From: Treponema sp.
Lineage (GTDB): Bacteria; Spirochaetota; Spirochaetia; Treponematales; Treponemataceae
Direction: 5' to 3'
NCBI GenBank assembly: GCA_016296655.1
Contig: JAEDIW010000027.1
Coordinates: forward strand, 1-37,431
Length of the DNA stretch: 37,431 nt
Position numbers and translations under genes: made by a program. Of this stretch, positions 22,045-29,794 are shown in pieces. Position 1 is the stretch's first letter. Each line of letters opens with the position of its first letter. Below the pieces are notes generated by a model. It saw only the letters and a program-made list of their open reading frames with translations. It made no database searches and had not been told where the DNA came from.

Positions 22045-22143
22045 TTAACACTTTAAGAAACAGAGGATAGAAACTCTAAAAAAAAGCTGATTCCGCAGAC
22101 TACATGCTGAAATTTGCAAATACTATGGAACAAATAAAAAAAA

Positions 22144-22173
22144 TTTACTAAAATTAAATTCAATTTATATAAG
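22144..22173 (+). promoter_or_regulatory. Possible promoter for the DUF3943/hydrolase pair
   Basis: TTTACT (22144-22149), 18-nt spacer, TATAAG (22168-22173), giving a leader of about 120 nt before the ATG at 22301. Matches are partial. The 256-bp spacer also holds a fragment of the dispersed repeat family (GCTGATTAACACTTT, near 22040-22054). Confidence 0.3.
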
Positions 22174-22300
22174 GTTGGATGCTGAGTTTTTTCACAAAGA
22201 TACTCTGCTGCGTGCAAACGCTGGAACATTTTTCTACGTGCCACAATCGGAAAAATCAAAAAACTCTTAATTTAGCCTGCAAGTCATTTTGAGGAATACT

Positions 22301-23836
22301 ATGAAAAAACGTTTTTTATTTACAGCTGTTTTACTGGCTGGCATGATTCATGCACAGACAGTTCAGGATGTGCAGCAGAATCTGACAGAAAATGCAGAAA
22401 AGGTCGAAACACAGCAGGAAGTACAGCAGGAAGTTTCGTTTGATTCAAAGCAGCTCATGGCAGGAACAGTTGATTCAACAGATGAAAATGGCGCTCCTGT
22501 AAAAAAGCACTACTTTACGGCTATTGCAGCAATGATGCTGAACAATACACTTATAAGCAGCTATAACAGGTTCGTTACAAACAGTGCCTGGGCAAAAGTT
22601 ACAATGGACGACGCCTTGCATTTTTACGAACATGAAATGTCATGGGACCGTGACTGGTACTGGACAAACTTTGTACTTCATCCTTACCAGGGTTCGCTTT
22701 ACTACATGGCATCGCGTTCTTCAAACTTAAATCAGCTGGAATCTTTTGCCGTTACAGTGCTTGGTTCTTCAATTTGGGAATGGTTCTGCGAAACTAACGA
22801 ACCTTCCAAAAATGACATGATTTACACAACCGTAGGCGCATTTGCAGTCGGAGAAATGCTTTACCGGCTTTCTATTGAAGGTTCAGAGATTTCAAAGCTG
22901 CTCGGCTATGCAATAAACCCTGACAGTCTTTTTACAACATGGGTCACAGGAGAAAGGCCTCGCGGAACAACCGGCAACATTCATGAGCTTTCCCTCAAAT
23001 TCAGCGGTGGAACGGCAAGAACCTACACAACTTTTGAAAAATACTTTGACAGCAGTTCTGAAGTTTTTCCGGCTTTTATATCCCCGGAATTCAACGTAGT
23101 TTACAACGACCCTTATGGATGGGACTCAAACTCTCCATACAGTCAGTTTGAATTTACAATGGGTGCAAAAGTAGGATTCGGTTCAGGAGAAGGTGAAAGT
23201 TCTTATGAAGAAAAGCTGATGTATGACATCTACATAACAAGCAACGGCATGATTTTTTCACGCGCACCTGATTTCGGGGAAAACAAAGATACCACAATCG
23301 GTCTGGTCTTTGACTATGACTTTATCTGGCATTCATTTGTAGAACTGTCTTCACTAGCACCAGGTTTTGCCATCAAACAGAGAATTCGCCATGCAGGCGG
23401 TTCCAAAACGGAATGGCAGCTGCATCTGGATGCCCTGCTTCTTGGAACTACAGATTACTATTACTGGCGCAGGGAAAGTTCACTGTCACCACAGTTTAAC
23501 TCAAGCCCCAGCGGAGTTGCATGCGATTACAGCTACACCTACGGTGCAGAAACTGTACTCAAATATAAATTCACAAGCAAAACTGGTAAAATCATTGACA
23601 TGGACTTCCATGGCTATGCAATGCGCGTATTTAAAGACCAGTTGCAGAAAGGTTTGGACACAGGCTGGGAACTTATAGGAATCACTTCGCTGAATGGAGA
23701 AATTCCTGTAACAGAAAAAGTAAACGTTGGTCTGGGAAATCAGCTTTACGTCAAAAAGACTTTCTACGACTTTGTTCCGGAAATTTTCCAGAGTATGTAC
23801 ACAGGCAGCGTTTTTGTAAGGTTAAAGCTGAAGTAA
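22301..23836 (+). CDS. DUF3943 domain protein, exported
   Basis: A 511-residue protein with a clear signal peptide (MKKRFLFTAVLLAGMIHAQ, cleavage after Ala-Gln likely). The DUF3943 core is recognisable: MSWDRDWYWTNFVLHPYQGSLYY, SSIWEWFCETNEPSKNDMIYTTVGAFAVGEMLYRLS (in two parts, about residues 115-200). The remainder is rich in alternating aromatic/polar strands (FVRLKLK at the C-terminus), consistent with an outer-membrane beta-barrel. Its function is unknown. The frame could extend four codons to a TTG at 22289, but GAGG upstream of the ATG at 22301 decides the start. It is followed 13 bp later by the hydrolase gene. Confidence 0.82.
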   Translation: MKKRFLFTAVLLAGMIHAQTVQDVQQNLTENAEKVETQQEVQQEVSFDSKQLMAGTVDSTDENGAPVKKHYFTAIAAMMLNNTLISSYNRFVTNSAWAKVTMDDALHFYEHEMSWDRDWYWTNFVLHPYQGSLYYMASRSSNLNQLESFAVTVLGSSIWEWFCETNEPSKNDMIYTTVGAFAVGEMLYRLSIEGSEISKLLGYAINPDSLFTTWVTGERPRGTTGNIHELSLKFSGGTARTYTTFEKYFDSSSEVFPAFISPEFNVVYNDPYGWDSNSPYSQFEFTMGAKVGFGSGEGESSYEEKLMYDIYITSNGMIFSRAPDFGENKDTTIGLVFDYDFIWHSFVELSSLAPGFAIKQRIRHAGGSKTEWQLHLDALLLGTTDYYYWRRESSLSPQFNSSPSGVACDYSYTYGAETVLKYKFTSKTGKIIDMDFHGYAMRVFKDQLQKGLDTGWELIGITSLNGEIPVTEKVNVGLGNQLYVKKTFYDFVPEIFQSMYTGSVFVRLKLK

Positions 23837-23849
23837 AGCAGGTAAAATC

Positions 23850-24803
23850 ATGACAGCAAAAATGAAAAAAAAGATAATCCAGATTCTCTCAGTAACATTC
23901 GGCATTTATATTGCATCAGGATGTATTTCTGCGGCTGTCATGATAAATCTTTTTATAAAGCGGCCACAGGGCGGCTGGCCAAATCCTTTGGAACATCTCA
24001 GCGGAAGCCGTGCACCGTTTGAAAAGCAGTTAAAGCAGTCAAAAGAATGGCTGGATTTACAGAAAACCGAAAAAGTTGAAATTACATCGTTTGACGGACT
24101 TAAACTTGCAGGTCTCATGCTTGAACAGGAAAAAGATGTTGATTCCAAAGGTTGTGTAATTTTGATGCACGGCTACCATAGCCGCGCCTGGTTTGAATTT
24201 TCAGGATTTTACCAGTATTTTTTTGAAAACGGCTACAATATCCTGCTTGCAGACCAGCGAAGCCACGGAAACAGTCAGGGAAAATTCCTTACATTCGGGA
24301 TAAAGGAACGTTTTGACTGTCTGGGTTGGGTAAATTTTGCAAATGAACGTTACGGTCAGGAAAAACCACTGTGGCTCTGCGGTGTTTCAATGGGAAGTTC
24401 TACAGTACTCATGTCGCTGGGACTTGAAATGCCTGCAAATGTAAAGGGAGTTATAGCCGACTGCGGATTTACAAGCCCTGCAGAAATAATTTCCGTCTGC
24501 ATAAAGCGGGATTATCATCTTCCAGATAAACTTCTTATGCCTTTCATAAATCTTGGAACACAACTTTTCTGCGGATTCGGACTTAATGAATATTCAGTGC
24601 AGGAAGCCTTAAAGAACAACAAGATTCCTGTCCTTTTTGTGCATGGAAAAAACGACGCTTTTGTACCATTCTACATGAGTCAGAAAAATTACGAAGCCTG
24701 CACTGCCCCTAAAAAATTTTTACAGACAGATGCCATGCATGCCGTAAACTTTCTGAACAACACAGCAGAATATGAACAGGCTTTAAAAGATTTTATGAAC
24801 TGA
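23850..24803 (+). CDS. Membrane-anchored alpha/beta hydrolase
   Basis: A 317-residue serine hydrolase of the alpha/beta fold. An N-terminal hydrophobic segment (about residues 8-34) anchors it. Core motifs are VILMHGYHSR (oxyanion loop), LLADQRSHGNSQG, nucleophile elbow GVSMGSS, FVHGKNDAFVP (acid Asp) and MHAVNF (catalytic His). It is similar to YqkD/BAAT-type esterases and peptidases; the substrate is unknown. It lies 13 bp after the DUF3943 gene, so the two are almost certainly co-transcribed. The segment IASGC is lipobox-like, but the hydrophobic stretch continues after the Cys, which favours a transmembrane anchor. It converges on mtaB with only 11 bp between the stop codons. Confidence 0.86.
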   Translation: MTAKMKKKIIQILSVTFGIYIASGCISAAVMINLFIKRPQGGWPNPLEHLSGSRAPFEKQLKQSKEWLDLQKTEKVEITSFDGLKLAGLMLEQEKDVDSKGCVILMHGYHSRAWFEFSGFYQYFFENGYNILLADQRSHGNSQGKFLTFGIKERFDCLGWVNFANERYGQEKPLWLCGVSMGSSTVLMSLGLEMPANVKGVIADCGFTSPAEIISVCIKRDYHLPDKLLMPFINLGTQLFCGFGLNEYSVQEALKNNKIPVLFVHGKNDAFVPFYMSQKNYEACTAPKKFLQTDAMHAVNFLNNTAEYEQALKDFMN

Positions 24804-24814
24804 GCTGCATCAAA

Positions 24815-26332
24815 TCAGCTTTCTTCAAGGACTGCAAAAACTTCTGCTTCTTCGCCTTTTTTTATTTCGGCCTCAAGGACACGCTCTATTTTCAGATTGA
24901 ATTCACATCCCTGTCCAGGAATTTCCAGATTCTGGCAGTCAACAATACAATGCAGGAAATTTTCAGAAACTGCACGGAACAACCGGGAACTTAAAGAACC
25001 GTCTGAAAGTACAAGAGGTTTTTCGGCGATTGCTTTAAAAGTGCGGCCTTCAAGATTTTTTATGTAGCGGATTTTATTTTCAATAGCAAGATTAAGCAGC
25101 TGATTCACCCTGCGCCCTGCAACAGACTGGGGAACCTTATTCTTCATAAACCAGGCTTCTGTTCCAGGCCTTGCAGAAAAAGGAAAAGCATGAATCCACG
25201 TAAATTCTGCCCATCTGGCAAGATTTAAAGTCTGTTCAAAATCTTCGTCTGTTTCACCAGGAAACCCTGCTATTATGTCGCAGGCAATAAACGGACTTTC
25301 CTTGGCCTGCCGTAAAAGTTCAATGGCCCTGTAAACTCTGTCAACAAGATACGGACGCTTCATCAATTTCAGGATTCTGTCACTTCCGCTTTGAATAGAC
25401 AAATGAAAATGCGGACATACGCGGCTGTCTTTTATAATTCTGGCAAAACGTTCATCAACAATTTCAGGGTAAAGGCTTGAAAGCCTGAAAGAAATTCCCT
25501 GAGTCTTCTGAAGAAGCAGTTCCAGCAGGTCAGTAAAATTAATTTTCCGACCTTCCCAGACACTGCTGTACTGTCCGATATTTACAGTAGTAATTACAAC
25601 CTCTTTCTGACCTGCATTTTTCAATTCCTGCACACGTTTAATAACTTCCTGTGCATCAAGAGAAACAGAGTTGCCTCGTGCAATGTGAATGCGGCAATAA
25701 GTACACTGGCAGTTGCAGCCATCCTGAATTTTCAAAGAGGAGCGGGAATGAGAAAGAAAAGTGTCAGTTGAAAGCCTGAACGGTTTTTCGGCTGTACCAG
25801 CTTTTACTGGAACAAATTTTGTCTGCTTGATTTTTTCAGGCTCATTTACAATTGCTTTTCCCGTGAAAAAAAGCGTTTTCTGAAGTTTGTGTGCAAATTC
25901 AACAGGATTAAAATCACCGGCAGTTTTTTCACTTGAAAGAAGGCTTTCCTTTAAAAGCACAGGCAAATCTGCAAGCCGACCCTTATTCTGTCCAGGCAAA
26001 ACAGAAATTCTAGAATCAATTGCAAGAAGTTCCGCAGGCTCAACCTGTGCATAGCAACCTGTAATTACAACAGCAGAATGCGGATATTTTTTCAGCAAAA
26101 GCCGGATAAGCCGTCTGGCTTTCTGTTCTGCCTTTGTAGTAACAGTACACGTATTTACGATGCATAAAACAGTCTGCAAATCTTCCTGCATACTTGCAGT
26201 TATGCCTTCCATGGAAACAGAAAAACCTGCATCGGCAAAAAATCTGGCTGCACTTTCGCTCTCAATTTGATTAAGGCGGCAGCCAAGAGTTTCAAAATGT
26301 ATTTTAGTATTTTTCAATTGAAAACCTGACAT
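24815..26332 (-). CDS. mtaB: tRNA t6A37 methylthiotransferase
   Basis: A 505-residue radical-SAM enzyme that converts t6A37 to ms2t6A37 in tRNAs reading ANN codons. The N-terminal MTTase domain has FETLGCRLNQ, VNTCTV and ITGCYAQVEP (three Cys for one 4Fe-4S cluster). The radical-SAM core has DGCNCQCTYCRIHIARG (C-x3-C-x2-C), HLSIQSGSDRILKLMKRPY and DIIAGFPGETDEDF. A C-terminal TRAM-like region follows. It is slightly longer than the usual 430-450 residues because of an insertion between the domains (about residues 145-195). The ATG at 26332 has no ribosome binding site, and a terminator-like hairpin with a T-run ends 4 nt upstream. Confidence 0.92.
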   Translation of the reverse strand: MSGFQLKNTKIHFETLGCRLNQIESESAARFFADAGFSVSMEGITASMQEDLQTVLCIVNTCTVTTKAEQKARRLIRLLLKKYPHSAVVITGCYAQVEPAELLAIDSRISVLPGQNKGRLADLPVLLKESLLSSEKTAGDFNPVEFAHKLQKTLFFTGKAIVNEPEKIKQTKFVPVKAGTAEKPFRLSTDTFLSHSRSSLKIQDGCNCQCTYCRIHIARGNSVSLDAQEVIKRVQELKNAGQKEVVITTVNIGQYSSVWEGRKINFTDLLELLLQKTQGISFRLSSLYPEIVDERFARIIKDSRVCPHFHLSIQSGSDRILKLMKRPYLVDRVYRAIELLRQAKESPFIACDIIAGFPGETDEDFEQTLNLARWAEFTWIHAFPFSARPGTEAWFMKNKVPQSVAGRRVNQLLNLAIENKIRYIKNLEGRTFKAIAEKPLVLSDGSLSSRLFRAVSENFLHCIVDCQNLEIPGQGCEFNLKIERVLEAEIKKGEEAEVFAVLEES

Positions 26333-26336
26333 TTAC

Positions 26337-26360
26337 AAAAAAAGCAAGGCATTGCCCTGC
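26337..26360 (-). terminator. Terminator-like hairpin just before mtaB
   Basis: Minus strand: GCAGGGC (26360-26354), loop AAT, GCCTTGC (26350-26344) with one G-U pair, then seven T (26343-26337). It lies between the TPR gene stop codon (26388) and the mtaB ATG (26332). It could terminate the TPR transcript or act as an attenuator for mtaB. Confidence 0.6.
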
Positions 26361-26387
26361 CCAGCCAAAAAGCAAAAAAAAAGAATT

Positions 26388-27011
26388 TTACCGAGTATTT
26401 TTTTCAATACGGCGTTTGCCGGCCAAAGCATCATGCTGAGATGGATTTAATTCAAGAGCCTTGTCATAGGCAGCCATTGCCAGAACATTATTTTTTGCCA
26501 TTTCCCGCGCATAGCCAAGCCTTGCCCACCATCTGTCGAGAAGTGGTTCTTTTTGAACAGCCGCAGTCAAGGAAATATCCGCATGCTGATACTTTGCCTG
26601 ACGAATATAAATTTCACCCATATAATAAAAAGCAACGCCTACACGGCTGGCTGAATCAGAAATGCCTGCAATATACCGCTCAAAAAGTGCAAGAGCTTCT
26701 TTATTTTTGCCAAGATAATACTTGGCCTCGCCCAAAGATTCAACAAGACGCAAATCATTTGGACCTATAGCAAGACCGTCAGATGCCCGCTGCTCAGCTA
26801 CAGAATACTGCTTGTTTGCAACAAGAGCCCAGCACAAAACAACATAAGAATCAATTCTGTTAGGCGTTGCAGCAATTTCAGACTCGCAAACCTTAATTGC
26901 CTGCGCATAATTTCCTTCAACATACATTTTCAATGCATCGGGCTTTTCCTGTGCAAAGGCAAAGGCAGAAATAAAAACAAAACAGACTGCAAGGATTTTT
27001 TTCATCATCAT
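26388..27011 (-). CDS. Exported TPR-repeat protein
   Basis: A 207-residue protein with a signal peptide (MMMKKILAVCFVFISAFAFAQ) and about four tetratricopeptide repeats. The repeat signatures include YVEGNYAQAIKVCESEIAATPN, LGEAKYYLGKNKEALALFERYI, MGEIYIRQAKYQHADISLTAAVQKEP and YAREMAKNNVLAMAAYDKALELNP. It is a probable periplasmic scaffold. The first ATG (27011) has GGAG 5 nt upstream; two further Met codons follow immediately. It lies 30 bp after the second bactofilin gene and is probably co-transcribed with it. Confidence 0.85.
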   Translation of the reverse strand: MMMKKILAVCFVFISAFAFAQEKPDALKMYVEGNYAQAIKVCESEIAATPNRIDSYVVLCWALVANKQYSVAEQRASDGLAIGPNDLRLVESLGEAKYYLGKNKEALALFERYIAGISDSASRVGVAFYYMGEIYIRQAKYQHADISLTAAVQKEPLLDRWWARLGYAREMAKNNVLAMAAYDKALELNPSQHDALAGKRRIEKNTR

Positions 27012-27041
27012 AAAAGCTCCACCAATTCCACCGTCAAAATG

Positions 27042-27401
27042 CTATTTTTCCATTGTGCAATGACCTGTAAAGCTGCTGCCAGGCTCAAGAACAAGCTGAG
27101 CAGCAACAATGTCACCGTTTACAGAACCAGTAGAAGTAACAAAAACAATTTTTTTACAATTAATATTTCCTGTAACTTTTCCGCGGACTATAATTCTTTC
27201 TGCAGAAATATCAGAATTTACAACAGCATCAGTATCTACAAGCAAATCGCTTGTTGCCTCAATATTCCCTGAAACCTGCCCTTTTATAACGAAAGGTTTT
27301 TCAAAATGGATATTTCCTGAAAATTTTACATCCTGCGCAATATATGTATCGTAGTCACTGTCCTCGCGCTCAAACAAATCACTGTTACCTGCGTTATTCA
27401 T
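27042..27401 (-). CDS. Bactofilin, second copy
   Basis: A 119-residue bactofilin (DUF583). Beta-helix rungs are visible in DVKFSGNIHFEKPFVIKGQV, SGNIEATSDLLVDTDAVVNS and RIIVRGKVTGNINCKKIVFV, with Gly-Asn-Ile at the turns. The N-terminal tail (about 20 residues) is acidic. It is shorter than the first copy at 12479 and clearly diverged from it, so the two filaments may have different roles. The ATG at 27401 has no ribosome binding site but lies 6 nt after a -10 box of a TTGACA-17-TAAATT promoter. It heads a small run with the TPR gene. Confidence 0.88.
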   Translation of the reverse strand: MNNAGNSDLFEREDSDYDTYIAQDVKFSGNIHFEKPFVIKGQVSGNIEATSDLLVDTDAVVNSDISAERIIVRGKVTGNINCKKIVFVTSTGSVNGDIVAAQLVLEPGSSFTGHCTMEK

Positions 27402-27407
27402 GCTAAT

Positions 27408-27436
27408 AATTTACAGGGACTAAAAGTCTGTGTCAA
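27408..27436 (-). promoter_or_regulatory. Promoter of the second bactofilin, leaderless geometry
   Basis: Minus strand: TTGACA (27436-27431), 17-nt spacer, TAAATT (27413-27408), then 6 nt (ATTAGC) to the ATG at 27401. Confidence 0.6.
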
Positions 27437-27501
27437 TGCAATGCACAAAGATTGCACAAAGATAAAGCCTGCTCAATTGCACAACTTTTCTGCTTTCAGC
27501 C

Positions 27502-28074
27502 CTACAAATAACGAGAGCGCTCGCCACCAATCAGTTTGGGCCGGCAAAATGCAGATGTAACCTGAGCCTTTCCAATGTGGTTATGGCTTAGGCGGACAGG
27601 AACTGCAACATCTTTTAAATGCATTCCAATCATTACTCCGCCTATGTCCAGACCTGCACTAGCTTTTATGTGCTCAACAACCACTGGATTTTCCATGCCG
27701 TGATAAGCTGCCGTTGCAAAAGAACCACCACCTTTAAGCCATGGCACAACACAAACCGGATCATAACCGAATTTTTCGGCAGCTTTTTCTTCTATTACAA
27801 GGGCTCGATTCAAATGCTCACAACACTGGGCTGCCAGAAAAAGTCCATTTTTAATGCAAATTTCACTAGCGGCAGCATAAACTGTTTTTCCAATTTCTTC
27901 GCTGGAATTTTTTCCCAGAATGCCACCTGCAATTTCACTTGAAGAACAACCTATTACAAAAAGCTCTCCCTTTCTTACAGGATGAATTTCAAGCAGTTCC
28001 TGAAGTGCATTTTGAGTTTCTGCAAAAATTTCTTTCAGTTCATCGTCATCACAAGCATTTATAAAATCAGCCAT
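27502..28074 (-). CDS. YwlG / UPF0340 (DUF436) family protein
   Basis: A 190-residue soluble protein of the YwlG family. Segments GELFVIGCSSSEIAGGILGK (residues about 36-55), GLFLAAQCCEHLNRALVIEE, VPWLKGGGSFATAAY and AGLDIGGVMIGMHLKDVAVPVR match it closely, and the length is normal. The biochemical function is not known to me. The ATG at 28074 has GAGAGG upstream, and a TATAAT (28133-28128) lies about 55 nt before the start. It precedes the second bactofilin on the same strand, but that gene has its own promoter. Confidence 0.88.
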   Translation of the reverse strand: MADFINACDDDELKEIFAETQNALQELLEIHPVRKGELFVIGCSSSEIAGGILGKNSSEEIGKTVYAAASEICIKNGLFLAAQCCEHLNRALVIEEKAAEKFGYDPVCVVPWLKGGGSFATAAYHGMENPVVVEHIKASAGLDIGGVMIGMHLKDVAVPVRLSHNHIGKAQVTSAFCRPKLIGGERSRYL

Positions 28075-28293
28075 AAAAACCTCTCATAAAACTTCCTTTT
28101 AAATGCAATTATTTAAAAGCCTGTACAATTATAGCCTTTCTGAAATTTTTTATCCATTAAAAATCCTTGCAAAAAAATCCCTTAAAACAAAAATTCAACC
28201 AGTTGCAAAAGCTATTTCAACAGTTCTTCGCCTGCCACATCAGTCCATCGCCTATCAGTCCATCAGCAGCGCAACGGCACAAATCTAATCTTG

Positions 28294-28323
28294 TTGATTT
28301 TCAGCATGCAAGTCAGCTAAAAT
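28294..28323 (+). promoter_or_regulatory. Promoter of the NeuB-like gene, leaderless geometry
   Basis: TTGATT (28294-28299), 18-nt spacer, TAAAAT (28318-28323), then 6 nt to the ATG at 28330. No ribosome binding site is present. The rest of the 255-bp spacer (28075-28329) has a short direct repeat of CAGTCCATC and no credible gene. Confidence 0.5.
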
Positions 28324-28329
28324 AAATCC

Positions 28330-29475
28330 ATGATTATTGCAGAAATAGGAACTTCCCACGGCGGTTCAATAGAAAAATGCCGTCAGCTCATAAAAGCAAG
28401 TGTTGAAAGCGGTGCAGATGCAGTAAAACTTCAATGGGTCTACGCAGATGAAATCCTTCATCCAGAAACAGGCTTTGTTGACTTACCTGGCGGAAAAATC
28501 AGGCTTTACGACCGCTTCCGGCAACTGGAAGTTCCAGAAGAATTTTACAGACAGGCTCAAGACTACGCCCACTCACTCAGCGTAAAATTCATCTGTTCAC
28601 CATTCGGCCTTAAAAGCCTTGAAGAACTGCTGAGTTTATCTCCAGATGCGGTAAAAATTGCATCCCCAGAATTAAACCATTTCCCCATGCTCAAAGCCCT
28701 GGCAGAATACAGAAAAAAACAGAAGCAGGCAGGCGAACAGCCCATACAGACAATTCTTTCCACAGGAGTTTCAACATTAGGCGACATTGAAAAAGCCATT
28801 GCCATTACCGGCAGGGAAAATGTAACCCTGCTGCACTGCATCACAAGTTACCCTGCCCCGGAAAATCAGTACAATGTAAGACTTTTGAAAACCCTGTCCG
28901 CCATATTTGGCATTTCTGCAGGCATAAGCGACCACAGTCTTGACCCAGTTTTAGTTCCAGCCCTGTCAGCTTTATGCGGCGGAACAATTACAGAAAAACA
29001 CATAACTCTAAGCAAAAAAAATGACGGTTTGGACGACCCTGTAGCCCTTGAGCCGGAACAGTTCGCCCTCATGGTTCATGCAATTCATCAGGCACAGGCG
29101 GCATTCAGGCATTACGGGCCGGAAATTGCCTTGCAAAAAGGTGCAGAACAGCTGGCAGCACAGTTTACAATGGAAAAAATTATGGAAGTCCTTGGAACAG
29201 GCGTAAAAGCTCTTGCCCCAGCCGAAAAAGAAAATTATGGGCGCACAAACCGCTCCCTGCATTTTGTCCGCGACATGAAAAAAGGCCAGACAATCGAAGA
29301 AGGTGACATAGCCGTCCTTAGAACTGAAAAAGTGCTTACTCCAGGCCTAAGCCCTGAATTTCTAGACATAATCTATGGTTCAGAACTTTCCTGCCCCGTA
29401 AAAGCAGGCGATGGCGTAAGCTGGATTCACATTTTCAAAAAAAAGTCCGGGCGTTCCCTTGGGGCTGCCCAATAA
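28330..29475 (+). CDS. NeuB-family sialic-acid-like synthase
   Basis: A 381-residue enzyme of the N-acetylneuraminate / pseudaminate synthase family, which condenses phosphoenolpyruvate with an aminosugar. The TIM-barrel part shows IIAEIGTSHGGS, ADAVKLQWV, FICSPFG, AVKIASPELNHFP, LSTGVSTLGDIEKA, LLHCITSYPAPENQYNVR, GISDHSLDP and TEKHITLSKKNDGLDDP, covering the PEP- and metal-binding residues. The C-terminal SAF domain (about residues 305-375) has NRSLHFVRDMKKGQTI. The exact sugar cannot be told from sequence. No cytidylyltransferase or other sialic-acid gene is adjacent. The ATG at 28330 follows its -10 box by 6 nt. Confidence 0.85.
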   Translation: MIIAEIGTSHGGSIEKCRQLIKASVESGADAVKLQWVYADEILHPETGFVDLPGGKIRLYDRFRQLEVPEEFYRQAQDYAHSLSVKFICSPFGLKSLEELLSLSPDAVKIASPELNHFPMLKALAEYRKKQKQAGEQPIQTILSTGVSTLGDIEKAIAITGRENVTLLHCITSYPAPENQYNVRLLKTLSAIFGISAGISDHSLDPVLVPALSALCGGTITEKHITLSKKNDGLDDPVALEPEQFALMVHAIHQAQAAFRHYGPEIALQKGAEQLAAQFTMEKIMEVLGTGVKALAPAEKENYGRTNRSLHFVRDMKKGQTIEEGDIAVLRTEKVLTPGLSPEFLDIIYGSELSCPVKAGDGVSWIHIFKKKSGRSLGAAQ

Positions 29476-29518
29476 ATTCAAATATATTCTCATAGGTGCA
29501 AAAAAGTAAAGTTCACAG

Positions 29519-29635
29519 TGTCATTTCCGAATTTATTTCAAAATCCATGCACTTTGTACAGCTTACAAGCTGAAATAAATTCCGCATGCCATCCTGTTAG
29601 TCCCCATGACAGAACTTACCACCCATGACAGCCCC
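29519..29635 (+). repeat. Dispersed TGTCATT...TGACAGAAC repeat, copy 4
   Basis: It begins TGTCATTTCCGAA (29519), contains a perfect 12-bp inverted repeat GAATTTATTTCA (29529-29540) / TGAAATAAATTC (29571-29582), and ends with CATGACAGAACTTACC and CATGACAGCCCC. Blocks are in the same order as at 16339-16424. Confidence 0.65.
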
Positions 29636-29639
29636 AAGG

Positions 29640-29725
29640 TCAGGCTTTTCGTGGTTCCGCGTCTTACGCGCTCCATTGCTACACTTCGTTCCGCAACGGC
29701 TGGCGCCGCCACTACAATCCTTAAC
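29640..29725. repeat. GC-rich intergenic island upstream of hisS
   Basis: About 85 bp rich in CG steps (for example CCGCGTCTTACGCGCTCC and CGGCTGGCGCCGCC) between the dispersed repeat and the hisS promoter. It is similar in style to 21034-21165. No match was found elsewhere in the window and no coding potential was seen. Confidence 0.4.
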
Positions 29726-29756
29726 GCAGAAAAATCTGCACGATTTTAAACTGTAC

Positions 29757-29785
29757 TTCACTTTTTTCCGTATTTTATATAGTAT
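29757..29785 (+). promoter_or_regulatory. hisS promoter
   Basis: TTCACT (29757-29762), 17-nt spacer, TAGTAT (29780-29785), then 9 nt to the ATG at 29795. The string TATAGTATAAA is also found at 7063-7073 before the RlmK-like gene. No ribosome binding site. Confidence 0.5.
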
Positions 29786-29794
29786 AAACCTACT

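Noticed and set aside
28103..28288. A 61-codon plus-strand frame ahead of the NeuB-like gene
   Set aside because: No ribosome binding site, low-complexity composition and no recognised family; it overlaps the YwlG upstream region on the opposite strand.
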